From Acinetobacter calcoaceticus (lineage in GTDB: Bacteria > Pseudomonadota > Gammaproteobacteria > Pseudomonadales > Moraxellaceae), in assembly GCF_900520355.1 (NCBI RefSeq), contig NZ_LS999521.1, positions 3,534,001 through 3,598,000 of the forward strand: 64,000 nucleotides of DNA, read 5' to 3'. Positions 54,563-63,028 of this stretch are shown piece by piece. The first letter of the stretch is position 1, and every line of letters starts with the position of its first letter. A program made the translations under genes and the position numbers. Below the pieces are notes generated by a model. It had not been told where the DNA came from, made no database searches, and saw only the letters and a program-made list of their open reading frames with translations.

Positions 54563-55336
54563 ATGGCAATTTCAAGTTTTGGCAAAATTTTAACCGTACT
54601 GGACCTATTTTCAGTTTCGCGTCCAATCATTAATGTCGATATTATTTGCGAAGAACTTGGCTTGTCTAAACCAACCAGTTACCGTTACCTGAAAGAACTG
54701 GTGTCTACTGATCTATTAAAACGCATTAATGGAACCTCTGGCGATTATACCTTAGGCTCAAAAATTGCAGTTCTTGACTATGTATCAAGAACAACAGACC
54801 CTCTGGTTCAAATCAGCACACCATTTATGCGAAATATTGTAGAGCGTACCGAACTGTGCTGCTTGCTCACCTACTTAAATGATGACTATTGCATCGATAT
54901 TCATCATGAAATATTCAAAGACACCGAACTACTCTCGTATGGTCGAGGCTGCCCAAGACCTATTTACGTTGGGTCATCTCCAAAAACGATGGTTTCGCAT
55001 TTAAGTAAACAACGGATGCAAGACTACTATCATCGTTACCAGCAAGAATTAAAACAATCAGGTTTTGCTGAAGATGAAGCAAGCTTTATTCAGCGTATGC
55101 GTAAAATTAAAAAACAAGGATTTTATTTCTCACAAGGTGAGATTGATCCGAATGTTTCAGGTCTTGCCGTTCCAGTTCGTTTTTCGAACAAAGAAGTACC
55201 TTTGGCTTTAACTTTAGTTGCTTCTAAAAATCGTTTTGATTTTTTAAATGTTGAAAAGCTCACCGAAATTTTGCAAGAAAATGCAGCACTTATTGAACAA
55301 CGCTTTATGGAGTTATCTGAAAAAGGTGAAATTTAA
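54563..55336 (+). CDS. IclR-family transcriptional regulator
   Basis: A 257-residue regulator with an N-terminal winged helix-turn-helix (about 10-65, VDIICEELGLSKPTSYRYLKEL). The C-terminal IclR ligand-binding domain spans about 75-250 (GRGCPRPIYVGSSPKTMVSHL, GLAVPVRFSN). In Acinetobacter several characterised IclR members (PcaU, PobR) respond to aromatic acids. It is divergent from the aromatic-acid-type efflux operon across a 489-bp control region and is the obvious candidate to regulate it. E. coli uses a LysR protein (AaeR) for the same job. Confidence 0.88.
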   Translation: MAISSFGKILTVLDLFSVSRPIINVDIICEELGLSKPTSYRYLKELVSTDLLKRINGTSGDYTLGSKIAVLDYVSRTTDPLVQISTPFMRNIVERTELCCLLTYLNDDYCIDIHHEIFKDTELLSYGRGCPRPIYVGSSPKTMVSHLSKQRMQDYYHRYQQELKQSGFAEDEASFIQRMRKIKKQGFYFSQGEIDPNVSGLAVPVRFSNKEVPLALTLVASKNRFDFLNVEKLTEILQENAALIEQRFMELSEKGEI

Positions 55337-55479
55337 AACCTGACTTTATGATAATTTAACCTTTTCTTACATTTTAATGCATTGAATAGATCACAATATT
55401 CTCATATTATGATTTTAGCTCCTATTGGTGATTCTTTTCATCAGCAGCTCATCAATAGAAGCATCCCCCTCAGAGGAAT

Positions 55480-55508
55480 AAGCTCATGTTGCCATCATGG
55501 GCTTTTTT
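55480..55508 (+). terminator. Intrinsic terminator downstream of the IclR-type regulator
   Basis: AAGCTCATG (55480-55488) pairs with CATGGGCTT (55496-55504) with one U-G pair, followed by a run of T. It lies in the gap between the regulator and the convergent alkB. Confidence 0.8.
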
Positions 55509-55529
55509 CTTGCCCAATTTTAATGAAAG

Positions 55530-56141
55530 TTATGAAAACTGAAACTGCCTGAAAGTCAGATTAATACGCGGCTGTAAAATCTTTGTTGAGCGATTTAAAC
55601 GATGTTGCCAATATTGTTGCGTCTCGCCACGCATCACGATGAGTTGGCCGGGTTGTAACCATAATTCAACTTTCTCTTTAGTTTGAATATGCCTAAAAGA
55701 AAATTTACGAGTAGCTCCAAAACTTAAAGATGCAATCGTTGTGGTTTTTGCTAAAGAAACATCCGAATCACTATGCCAAGCCATTCCTTGAGTCCCATCT
55801 TCATAAAGATTTGCCAAACATGAGTTAAATCTTTCTGCAAGCCGCTGTTCTACTAATTTTTTTAGTTTGGCAAGCGATCTATCCCAAGGCAAAGAATCAC
55901 GAATGACACCCGAATATTTATATTGATAATAATTATCTCCATACCATGCCACTTTTCGGGGAGTGATAAAGTGCTTGCCATACAACTTAGCCTCGTCATG
56001 TTTCCACGCGAGATGTTGGTAAAGATAGTGAAAATATTGTTCAGCCTCTTCTGGGCTTAAAATACAACCATAGTCCTGAACTTCACCATCGTAGGGCAAT
56101 AAATTTTCACAAGGCTCTGGAGCAAATAAATCCAAGGTCAT
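55530..56141 (-). CDS. alkB: Alpha-ketoglutarate-dependent dioxygenase AlkB
   Basis: Fe(II)/2-oxoglutarate dioxygenase that repairs alkylated DNA and RNA (1-methyladenine, 3-methylcytosine) by oxidative demethylation. I chose the ATG at 56141, preceded by GGAGAG and overlapping the upstream stop as ATGA, over the longer frame from 56174. In the resulting 203 residues the iron ligands are His123, Asp125 (WHSDSD) and His180 (YWQHRL). The 2-oxoglutarate Arg is in PRINLTFR (Arg192/Arg198). Length and RxNxTFR ending match eukaryote-like ALKBH2/3-type bacterial AlkB proteins. Translationally coupled to the MGMT fusion gene. Confidence 0.93.
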   Translation of the reverse strand: MTLDLFAPEPCENLLPYDGEVQDYGCILSPEEAEQYFHYLYQHLAWKHDEAKLYGKHFITPRKVAWYGDNYYQYKYSGVIRDSLPWDRSLAKLKKLVEQRLAERFNSCLANLYEDGTQGMAWHSDSDVSLAKTTTIASLSFGATRKFSFRHIQTKEKVELWLQPGQLIVMRGETQQYWQHRLNRSTKILQPRINLTFRQFQFS

Positions 56142-56992
56142 GCGGTCTCTCCATGTTGCTTTGACATCTCCCAAGCTAACAATGCCAATTTACGCCCTTT
56201 TTGCCAATGATATTCTCCGACCATGCCCGTTGCACGAATCACTCGGTGGCAAGGAATCAAATACGCAATCGGGTTTTGTCCAATTGCTGTAGCGACGGCT
56301 CGAACTGCTTTAGGCTTGCCAATTTGCTCTGCAATATCTTGATAGGTCCGCAATTGACCTTCTGGAATGGTCAGTAACGCTTCCCAGACTTGTAGCTGAA
56401 ATGGGGTTCCAGCCAAATTAAGCGGAAGTTTCTGCTGTAAGTGCTCTGAAAAATCTTGTTCGAACCACTGTGCAATTTGTTGATGCCAAATCGGCGCCTG
56501 ATTTTTTAATTGAGCTTTAGGGAACTGCTGTTTAATTATTTCTTCAATATTCTCACTCGACTCTATAAAACGAATCGAACATATTCCCTTATCGCTGCTT
56601 ATAACCAACAACTCACCAAATGGGCTTGTCTCAACCGAATAATTAAGTGTGACCCCTTCGCCTTGCTGTTTATATTCACCAGGCGTCATACCTTCAAGCT
56701 GAATAAACAAATCATGTAAACGGCCAGTACCAGATAACCCCGTATTTAAAGCAGTATCTAATAAGCTTCGCTTTTGCAACAGATAGTATTTCGCCTGTTG
56801 CAAACTCATATATTGGACAAATTTTTTCGGGCTAATACCCACCCATTCCTGAAACTGGCGTTGAATATAACCTGAACTTAAATTCATATGGCTCGCAACA
56901 TCGTCCAGACTGGGTTGCTGGTCCAGATGTTCATATAAATATTCAATTACAGTGGCAATTACAGCAAATTGCCGAGAAGAAAGCATTTGCAT
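56138..56992 (-). CDS. AraC-type regulator fused to O6-methylguanine-DNA methyltransferase (Ada-like, no AdaA domain)
   Basis: Repairs O6-methylguanine by suicide transfer of the methyl group to its own cysteine; the DNA-binding part suggests it also regulates. The 284 residues start with two AraC-type helix-turn-helix segments (about 8-110, LDDVASHMNLSSGYIQRQFQEW, MTPGEYK). A methyltransferase domain (about 118-284) follows, with catalytic Cys248 in PCHR (247-250). The Cys4 zinc methyl-phosphotriester sensor domain at the N-terminus of E. coli Ada is absent. A near-perfect AAGGAGGTGA Shine-Dalgarno precedes the ATG, and alkB follows in an ATGA overlap. Confidence 0.92.
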   Translation of the reverse strand: MQMLSSRQFAVIATVIEYLYEHLDQQPSLDDVASHMNLSSGYIQRQFQEWVGISPKKFVQYMSLQQAKYYLLQKRSLLDTALNTGLSGTGRLHDLFIQLEGMTPGEYKQQGEGVTLNYSVETSPFGELLVISSDKGICSIRFIESSENIEEIIKQQFPKAQLKNQAPIWHQQIAQWFEQDFSEHLQQKLPLNLAGTPFQLQVWEALLTIPEGQLRTYQDIAEQIGKPKAVRAVATAIGQNPIAYLIPCHRVIRATGMVGEYHWQKGRKLALLAWEMSKQHGETA

Positions 56993-56995
56993 GTG

Positions 56996-57005
56996 TCACC
57001 TCCTT
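56996..57005 (-). promoter_or_regulatory. Consensus Shine-Dalgarno of the MGMT-fusion gene
   Basis: AAGGAGGTGA on the minus strand, ten of ten bases complementary to the 16S tail and 5-6 bases before the ATG. It is the strongest ribosome-binding site in the window and implies high translation of a repair protein that is consumed in one reaction. Confidence 0.85.
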
Positions 57006-57072
57006 AGCACTCATATCTTACATTAAAGTAGCTAAAGCCCCATGACGACCCGATTCTTGCACTTTCGAAAAT

Positions 57073-57100
57073 AAAAAAGCCTTTCATTATAGAAAGGCTT
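57073..57100 (-). terminator. Intrinsic terminator of pgsA
   Basis: AAGCCTTTC (57077-57085) pairs with GAAAGGCTT (57092-57100) around a 6-nt loop. On the minus strand a T run follows. It lies just after the pgsA stop. Confidence 0.92.
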
Positions 57101-57117
57101 AATCATTCAATCTGAGC

Positions 57118-57705
57118 TTAAGGTTGCTTTAAATAAGGCCAAGCTGCTTTTAAGTAAATAAACATTGACCATAAAGTCAGAATGACAGCGGTATATAACA
57201 ACGCGTAAGCCAACATTTCTAAAGGCTGCCAATTGAGTAAAAACACACTGATGGCAATCATCTGAAAAGCTGTTTTATATTTGCCTACTGTCGATACAGC
57301 TACACTCGTTCTTGCGCCAAGTTCTGCCATCCACTCACGTAAAGCAGAAACTGTAATTTCCCGTGAAATAATGACAATTGCTGCAAAAGCCATTGATATG
57401 GTTGGATTCCACTGCACTAAAACAATCAGTGCTGTCGCCACCATAAGCTTATCTGCAACTGGATCTAAAAAACGGCCAAATGCTGAAGTCTGGTTTAAAG
57501 TTCGTGCCAAATAGCCATCAAACCAATCGGTAATAGCAGCAAACACAAAAATAGCAGTCAAGATAATATGACGACTCATACTTCCTTCTTGCTCACCAAT
57601 ACCCATTGCAGGCGGCCAATACACAATCACCAAAAATACTGGAATAAGCGCTATACGCGCCAACGTTAGGATATTTGGGATATTCAGGATTCGCCCTGTG
57701 GTCAT
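57118..57705 (-). CDS. pgsA: CDP-diacylglycerol-glycerol-3-phosphate 3-phosphatidyltransferase
   Basis: Committed step of phosphatidylglycerol synthesis, in the inner membrane. I chose the ATG at 57705 (MTTGRILNIPNILTLARI), which aligns with the E. coli N-terminus. The frame is open to 57861, and a Met at 57729 is also possible. The CDP-alcohol phosphotransferase motif DGYLAR-x8-G-x3-D-x3-D is complete in DWFDGYLARTLNQTSAFGRFLDPVADK. About five to six transmembrane helices. The next gene upstream, the thioesterase, ends 118 bp before this start. Confidence 0.94.
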   Translation of the reverse strand: MTTGRILNIPNILTLARIALIPVFLVIVYWPPAMGIGEQEGSMSRHIILTAIFVFAAITDWFDGYLARTLNQTSAFGRFLDPVADKLMVATALIVLVQWNPTISMAFAAIVIISREITVSALREWMAELGARTSVAVSTVGKYKTAFQMIAISVFLLNWQPLEMLAYALLYTAVILTLWSMFIYLKAAWPYLKQP

Positions 57706-57823
57706 AAACACCGCCAATTTAGTCTTCATGCATCTTGTAGCAGACAAAAATACATTCTTCAATATTGTATCTATCTGTAACAGCCACTTTATACGAAATA
57801 TATGAATCGAGGAAGTAGACTGC

Positions 57824-58618
57824 TTAGATAAATACCGTAACAGTTTGCCGTAAAATTGCAATTAAATGATCATTTTGATCCCAAATATGGGCATATTCTG
57901 TGGAATAACCTTCACCGGCATGTTCAGTCACCACTTTATATTTAAACCAGTCACACAATTGATGTTGAAACGGGTGGACATAGGTAATGTGCCAAGTTAA
58001 AGAACTTGCAGGAGCAACTTGTTTAAACATCGGCAATACACCAGGTGGCCAAATATCCATCAAAACAATTAAATCTGGCAAAGTCATTTGACGATTTTCA
58101 TGCTTCTCTGGAGAGAATCTTGACCATCCTCCAAAATCAGGATACTGACTTCCTGTAACAGGATAATGACCTTCTGCCCAGCATACATCAAAATGTTGAT
58201 AGCATTCTGGCATTTGTCTAGCAAAAGGAAGAGGTTTTAACTCTTCTGGTGGTGCATAAACTGGATCCATAGGTTCTTGGCGTACTTCAATATTCGAAGT
58301 ACGAGGCACACCAAAACTTGCAACCAAAATAGTTTGTACCGCGCCATCTTGCCATAAACGGGTTTCAAGCGTAGTGACCGACTTTCCTTCCCTTAAAATT
58401 TCAATAGTCAATTGAGCGGGTCCCTGCTGTACAGGCCCCACAAAAGTAATACTACAACTTAATAATCTTTTATTGGGATCTTGAATATTGCAGCATGCTT
58501 TTTGCATCAGTAAACCCGCAACAAGACCACCAAATACTGTCCGCCCTTGTAACCATCCGGCAGGTATTTCAATCCATTCGTTTTCTTTTATTTCTTCAAA
58601 TAATTGCAGCAATGACAT
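57824..58618 (-). CDS. Acyl-CoA thioesterase family protein (TesB-like double hotdog)
   Basis: Predicted thioesterase of 264 residues with two hotdog-fold halves (about 1-125 and 130-264). The N-terminal half has AGWLQGRTVFGGLVAGLLMQKAC, typical of the thioesterase-like (4HBT_3/TesB) superfamily. Conserved catalytic Asp-Gln-Thr positions in the second half cannot be placed with certainty. Substrate (medium- or long-chain acyl-CoA, or other) unknown. Co-directional with pgsA, but the gap after its stop allows separate transcription. No signal peptide. Confidence 0.78.
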   Translation of the reverse strand: MSLLQLFEEIKENEWIEIPAGWLQGRTVFGGLVAGLLMQKACCNIQDPNKRLLSCSITFVGPVQQGPAQLTIEILREGKSVTTLETRLWQDGAVQTILVASFGVPRTSNIEVRQEPMDPVYAPPEELKPLPFARQMPECYQHFDVCWAEGHYPVTGSQYPDFGGWSRFSPEKHENRQMTLPDLIVLMDIWPPGVLPMFKQVAPASSLTWHITYVHPFQHQLCDWFKYKVVTEHAGEGYSTEYAHIWDQNDHLIAILRQTVTVFI

Positions 58619-58739
58619 TCCTTTCCCTAAAAACGAAAGTATTATTAGGAAATATCTTTCATCATTTTGATTGCCATGTGAATGGTCAATTACCTAGTAA
58701 TTGGCGAGTTATTTTGTCACTCGAACCTTAAGCTGATGT

Positions 58740-60548
58740 TTATTCATGCAGAATTTTATAAATCGTTCTAGCCATCATCTCACCAAAACCAGGCACAAGT
58801 GTGAGCTCTTTTTCAGAGGCTTTCAAAACACCTTGGATCCCACCAAAATGAGTCAATAAATCTCGACGGCGTTTCGGTCCCAACCCCGGAATTGCTTCTA
58901 AAACCGATGTACTACGGCGTTTATCACGTTTAGCTCGGTGTTTAGTAATAGCGAAGCGATGGGCTTCATCTCGCACCTGTTGAATCAAGTGCAATGCTTT
59001 ATGATCTTCTGGTAATTGGATTTTTGTGCCATCAGTAAAATGTAGGGTTTCAAGGCCTGGTTTACGCCCTTCACCTTTAGATACACCCACCATAAAAGCG
59101 TCAAGCCCAAGTTCTTGCATGACGTCCATCGCCATGTGAAGTTGGCCTTTACCGCCATCAATCAATAACAGATCAGGCAATATGGCTTTTTTATAACGTC
59201 GTGTTAAGGCTTGGCGCATGGCAGCGTAATCATCGCCACCGGTAATATCTTGAATGGCAAATTGGCGGTAATCACGCTTACGAGCACCACCTTGGTCAAA
59301 CACCACACATGAAGCAATTGGAGCCTCACCCATGGTATGACTAATATCAAAACACTCGATACGATCGACTGGTCTTCCAATCACTTGTTCTAACTGATGA
59401 AAACGTTCATTGAGTTCTAAATGATTACTCAGCTGCCCCTTAATGGCATGTTGAACGTTCATTTCCGCTAGCTCTAGCCACTCCGCACGAGTTTCTCGCA
59501 CACTACTCTTAATTTGGACCTTCTTACCAAACTGCTGTGCCAATGCTTCTTCTAATTCTTTATGATCAGGCAATGCAATATTTACAATGAGTTCATTTGG
59601 AACTTCATCTGCAACCTGAAAGTAAAAGTTTGCCATAAAGTCACTGAGCATTTGCCCCAGATCATCGCCAAGCATGTCTGGGAAATAACTTTTACCTCCC
59701 AACATTCGCCCATTACGTACATACATAATCTGCACGCATGTCACGCCAGCCTGATAAGCAATTGCCAGAATATCTGCTTCACCTTTAACCTTAAAAACAG
59801 CCTGTTGTGCTTGTACTTCGCGAAGCAAAGACAATCGGTCGCGGTAAAAAACAGCTTTTTCAAATTCGAGCTCAGCCGCGGCTTGCTCCATTTTAGCAAT
59901 GAGCTCTTGATTTAACTCTTTGGTGTCACCTTGCAAAAAGCGAATACTGTTATTAACGTCTTCTTTATAATCTTCGGGTGAAATCAGACCTACACAAGGT
60001 GCAGAGCAACGCTTGATCTGATATTGCAAACATGGGCGTTTGCGTTGTGAGAAGTAGCTATTTTCACACTGACGAACATTAAAAAGCTTTTGTAAAACCA
60101 GTAAAGTATCGCGAGCGCTATAGGCGCTTGGATAAGGTCCAAAGAATTTACCAATTTGATGCTTCCCTTTGCCACGACCGCTCGCAAGTCGAGGATAGGG
60201 CTTATCTGACGAAACAAAAATATAGACATATGACTTATCGTCCCGCAGCATGATGTTATAAGGCGGACGATGTTGTTTAATTAGATTTTGTTCTAAAAGT
60301 AATGCTTCGGTTTCTGAACGAGTCACCAAAGTTTCAATATTATAAATTCGTGCAACTAAAGCCTGAGTTTTAGGGTGCTCAATCGTTTTAACAAAATAAC
60401 TCGATACCCGATTTTTTAGATTTTTTGCTTTGCCGACATATAACAATTCGCCCTCTTTCCCTAGCATTTTATAAACGCCTGGAAGTTGGGTCATGTTGGC
60501 TAAAATTTTTTCAATGTGGGGACGAGCGTTTTGATTCACTATTGGCAT
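58740..60548 (-). CDS. uvrC: Excinuclease ABC subunit C (UvrC)
   Basis: Dual-incision nuclease of nucleotide excision repair. The 602 residues have an N-terminal GIY-YIG nuclease domain with [24 protein letters not shown] (about 23-46) and a central UvrB-interacting UVR motif ([18 protein letters not shown], about 205-222). An RNase H-like endonuclease domain starts at about 395 ([17 protein letters not shown], then [10 protein letters not shown]). A C-terminal helix-hairpin-helix pair ends the protein ([32 protein letters not shown]). All active-site motifs are intact. Minus strand, single gene. Confidence 0.97.
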   Translation of the reverse strand: MPIVNQNARPHIEKILANMTQLPGVYKMLGKEGELLYVGKAKNLKNRVSSYFVKTIEHPKTQALVARIYNIETLVTRSETEALLLEQNLIKQHRPPYNIMLRDDKSYVYIFVSSDKPYPRLASGRGKGKHQIGKFFGPYPSAYSARDTLLVLQKLFNVRQCENSYFSQRKRPCLQYQIKRCSAPCVGLISPEDYKEDVNNSIRFLQGDTKELNQELIAKMEQAAAELEFEKAVFYRDRLSLLREVQAQQAVFKVKGEADILAIAYQAGVTCVQIMYVRNGRMLGGKSYFPDMLGDDLGQMLSDFMANFYFQVADEVPNELIVNIALPDHKELEEALAQQFGKKVQIKSSVRETRAEWLELAEMNVQHAIKGQLSNHLELNERFHQLEQVIGRPVDRIECFDISHTMGEAPIASCVVFDQGGARKRDYRQFAIQDITGGDDYAAMRQALTRRYKKAILPDLLLIDGGKGQLHMAMDVMQELGLDAFMVGVSKGEGRKPGLETLHFTDGTKIQLPEDHKALHLIQQVRDEAHRFAITKHRAKRDKRRSTSVLEAIPGLGPKRRRDLLTHFGGIQGVLKASEKELTLVPGFGEMMARTIYKILHE

Positions 60549-60672
60549 ACATGGCTTAATACTGAATACCTAATGTGATGTTTTCACCCCTAGTTTTCAA
60601 GTGCTTTACTGTGCCAGAACTCAAATTTGAAAAGAGATTTTGATTAGCTCCGACAGACTATGTCGTACTCGC

Positions 60673-61203
60673 TTAAGAATCGAGACGATAGTAGCTATAT
60701 TTTACGTCTTTTTCTTTATAGACCGCATAGGTTTTTTGACGAAAATCAGAGAACCAACCATTACCTGTATATCCCGCAATATGGCCATATGTGTGGCCAC
60801 TGGTCCGCTCAATAATATAAATATCGCCTTCTTGAGGACGGTTAAAAGCGGGTTTAATTTTCTTATAACCATTTTGTTCAAGCGTATGCCCCCAATCAGA
60901 GGCAGCCACAGGATGCTTTGACACATCTGCTCCCGCTGCTTGTAAAGCAATACGGATGTTTTTGGCACATTTTTCTTTGCTATGATTGGCAGATATACTT
61001 TCAAGCTTACTTGAGAACTTGTGCAAATTAATATTTTGATCTTCAGATTGATGACTTTTCGCATCAGATTTTTTATGTTTTTCAGTCGTCGACGCTGCTT
61101 TACGCAATATCACTTTCGTTTTTAAATCACTTTGAAAACTGTCTTCTTTTCTCACTTTGATATGGTGAACATGTGCATGAGCTGCGTGATGAGCATGAGC
61201 CAT
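60673..61203 (-). CDS. Putative cysteine peptidoglycan amidase/peptidase-like protein with His-rich N-terminus
   Basis: A 176-residue protein. I chose the ATG at 61203, preceded by GGAAGTAGG, over the frame from 61260. The N-terminus is extremely His-rich (MAHAHHAAHAHVHH, seven His in fourteen), then basic. The C-terminal ~100 residues look like a CHAP/NlpC-P60-type cysteine hydrolase. A Cys lies in KCAKNIRIALQAAG (about 94-107) and a His in YGHIAGYTGNGWFSDFRQ (about 145-162). There is no signal peptide, so, like T6SS amidase effectors or phage lysins, it would need a delivery route. Activity not proven; catalytic residues are inferred. Confidence 0.6.
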   Translation of the reverse strand: MAHAHHAAHAHVHHIKVRKEDSFQSDLKTKVILRKAASTTEKHKKSDAKSHQSEDQNINLHKFSSKLESISANHSKEKCAKNIRIALQAAGADVSKHPVAASDWGHTLEQNGYKKIKPAFNRPQEGDIYIIERTSGHTYGHIAGYTGNGWFSDFRQKTYAVYKEKDVKYSYYRLDS

Positions 61204-61343
61204 TTTAAAACCTACTTCCGCTAACCAGTCTTCGAAAAAACCGCGCCATTGTAGAATCAAAATTGCTCATTGGTTTTTAATAGTTGTAACAAATTGCCAG
61301 CACTGTGAAGTGAGTCACAAAATCCATCAAGTACTGTACAGCA

Positions 61344-61365
61344 TAAAAAACGCCCCTTCGGGCGT
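61344..61365 (-). terminator. Intrinsic terminator downstream of the lipoprotein gene
   Basis: CGCCC (61351-61355) pairs with GGGCG (61360-61364) around CTTC. On the minus strand a T run follows. It separates the lipoprotein gene from the amidase-like gene downstream of it. Confidence 0.85.
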
Positions 61366-61390
61366 AATAAAACTATTTATTTATCTATAA

Positions 61391-62227
61391 TTACTGGGTT
61401 AAAGATTCACCTTTCCAAGTCTTAATCATAGCATCCGCAGCATTTTCAGTGACAAAGTCACAATATTTACCGGCATAAGGTGGAACATATTCGTCCACAC
61501 CAGATTGATGATGATATTGCCCAGAATATTCGGTATCGTTTATTGTAAATTTCATTGCTAATAATAACTCATCGCGCGACCAACTAATGCCTTGCCATGT
61601 TCCCATTGCAGGTGCAGTACGATTTGAATCTACATACAAAGGCGCAGTACCGTCACTAGAGAACCCAATATAATCTTTATTGCTGTAGGTTTTATTAATC
61701 ATCCAACAAGTTGAACCCTTAGGAAAATTAGCTACATTTTGCTGTAATAATGCATTGTAATAATCTTCAAAAAAGCCTTGCTGACTAAGTGGCAATGATT
61801 CATAAATCCACTGGCCTAAATATTTAGTCACTGGTTGACCTGAAATATCAATTTTAACTAAATCTTGATTTAAAAATAAATTATCACCTTTCACTAAGTT
61901 GGCTGGCTGATAGTTTAAAGCTGTATCAGAAAACTGGACTTGAGAACCTAACAAATACCATGTGCCATCAGTTGTTTTAATCGGATCTAAGGTCACTCCC
62001 TGATCAGTGAAATAATGCTGACTAAGTTCATAACCTAATGGATGATTATCAGGATAACTTATATAAATCTTATTATCCTGAATCTTATAATTTTTCTTCT
62101 CAATCATTGGATTTCCAGCGATCTGACTCGCAGAAAAACCAACAAGTCTCTCACCTTGTTCCTCTGTCTCATCATTACATGCCGAAAGGCTTAATATACA
62201 TAAACATGAAAGTATTAACTTTTTCAT
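61391..62227 (-). CDS. Predicted lipoprotein of unknown function
   Basis: A 278-residue protein with a type II signal peptide. MKKLILSCLCILSLSAC ends in a lipobox, giving acylated Cys17. The residue after Cys is Asn, so outer- or inner-membrane sorting is unsure. The mature part is Tyr/Trp-rich with two later cysteines (STCWMIN and KYCDFV) that could form a disulfide, as in a secreted protein. AT-rich neighbourhood. No family recognised. Confidence 0.75.
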   Translation of the reverse strand: MKKLILSCLCILSLSACNDETEEQGERLVGFSASQIAGNPMIEKKNYKIQDNKIYISYPDNHPLGYELSQHYFTDQGVTLDPIKTTDGTWYLLGSQVQFSDTALNYQPANLVKGDNLFLNQDLVKIDISGQPVTKYLGQWIYESLPLSQQGFFEDYYNALLQQNVANFPKGSTCWMINKTYSNKDYIGFSSDGTAPLYVDSNRTAPAMGTWQGISWSRDELLLAMKFTINDTEYSGQYHHQSGVDEYVPPYAGKYCDFVTENAADAMIKTWKGESLTQ

Positions 62228-62570
62228 TATGTTCCTAAATTATTAATATAATGTAATCTTTATTATCAATAATTTGCTCTTTTTGGCAATGTAAAAATTA
62301 AATAATTCAGATGAGAGGTACTATAGTTTTATTAAGAATTATTCTATAAAACTTAATATCAGACTAACTAAAAATCATCTAGTTGGATAAGATGACTCAC
62401 TATTATCATCTTTTCCCCTAAATTATTTCATAGTCATTTTTCTTTTAGAAAAGAGAACTAAAATTTTCATGCTAAATTAATCTAAAAACCTTCAATATTA
62501 AAACTTAATCATTAACATCACGAACCTTTATAAAAGTTTTGTGGTAATTAGACTAGCAGGTTAAATTCCA
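62228..62570. other. AT-rich divergent intergenic region
   Basis: 343 bp of about three-quarters A+T between the lipoprotein gene and the small plus-strand gene. It contains many short AT tracts and no hairpin of note. Promoters for both neighbours are presumably here. I see no gene. Confidence 0.5.
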
Positions 62571-62843
62571 TTGAAATATCCCATGTCCTTACAAGAAATG
62601 ATATCAAATATTGAACATATTTCTGATGAGCACACCATCTATGCTGAACAACCTTGGGATATTACATCCAAAGCAATTGCTCTATCAGACGATGAAAAGA
62701 TGGAGGTTATTATCAAGGATAAGTGCTACAGCTATTTTCTTGAAGTATTTATTATCAAAGAGTTAATAGAAGACTTAGATGACTCTTTAAATAATCAAAA
62801 CCTTGTATTTAAGATCATTCAATACGCAATAAATGATGCATGA
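62571..62843 (+). CDS. Small acidic hypothetical protein
   Basis: A 90-residue acidic protein with no signal peptide or membrane segment. The TTG at 62571 has AGCAGG ten bases upstream; the next Met codon at 62583 is too far from it, which favours the TTG. Ends KIIQYAINDA. It is AT-rich, isolated from its neighbours and convergent with the lpxO-like gene. Small acidic cytosolic proteins of this kind are common among immunity proteins and phage-derived genes, but no family or partner is recognised. Confidence 0.55.
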   Translation: MKYPMSLQEMISNIEHISDEHTIYAEQPWDITSKAIALSDDEKMEVIIKDKCYSYFLEVFIIKELIEDLDDSLNNQNLVFKIIQYAINDA

Positions 62844-63002
62844 TGAATATCATTGTTAAAAACAAACTAATCCTGCAATAAATGATTTTTTATAGTTTTT
62901 TTTAGAAGCTAGATTAATCCTCATAGAGTTAGCTTTAAAAACCCAAATAAAAGCAGTTTTCTAGTAAGATATAACGTGAACTAGAAATTATTATTTAAAA
63001 AC

Positions 63003-63023
63003 AAAAAACGCCCTTTCGGGCGC
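63003..63023 (-). terminator. Intrinsic terminator of the lpxO-like gene
   Basis: CGCCC, TTTC loop, GGGCG (63009-63022); on the minus strand a TTTTTT run follows. It is nearly the same hairpin as at 61344-61365. Confidence 0.85.
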
Positions 63024-63028
63024 TTTAA

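Noticed and set aside
60673..62843. A confirmed T6SS effector-immunity module
   Set aside because: No vgrG, PAAR, hcp or adaptor gene is present in the window, and a terminator separates the two candidate genes.
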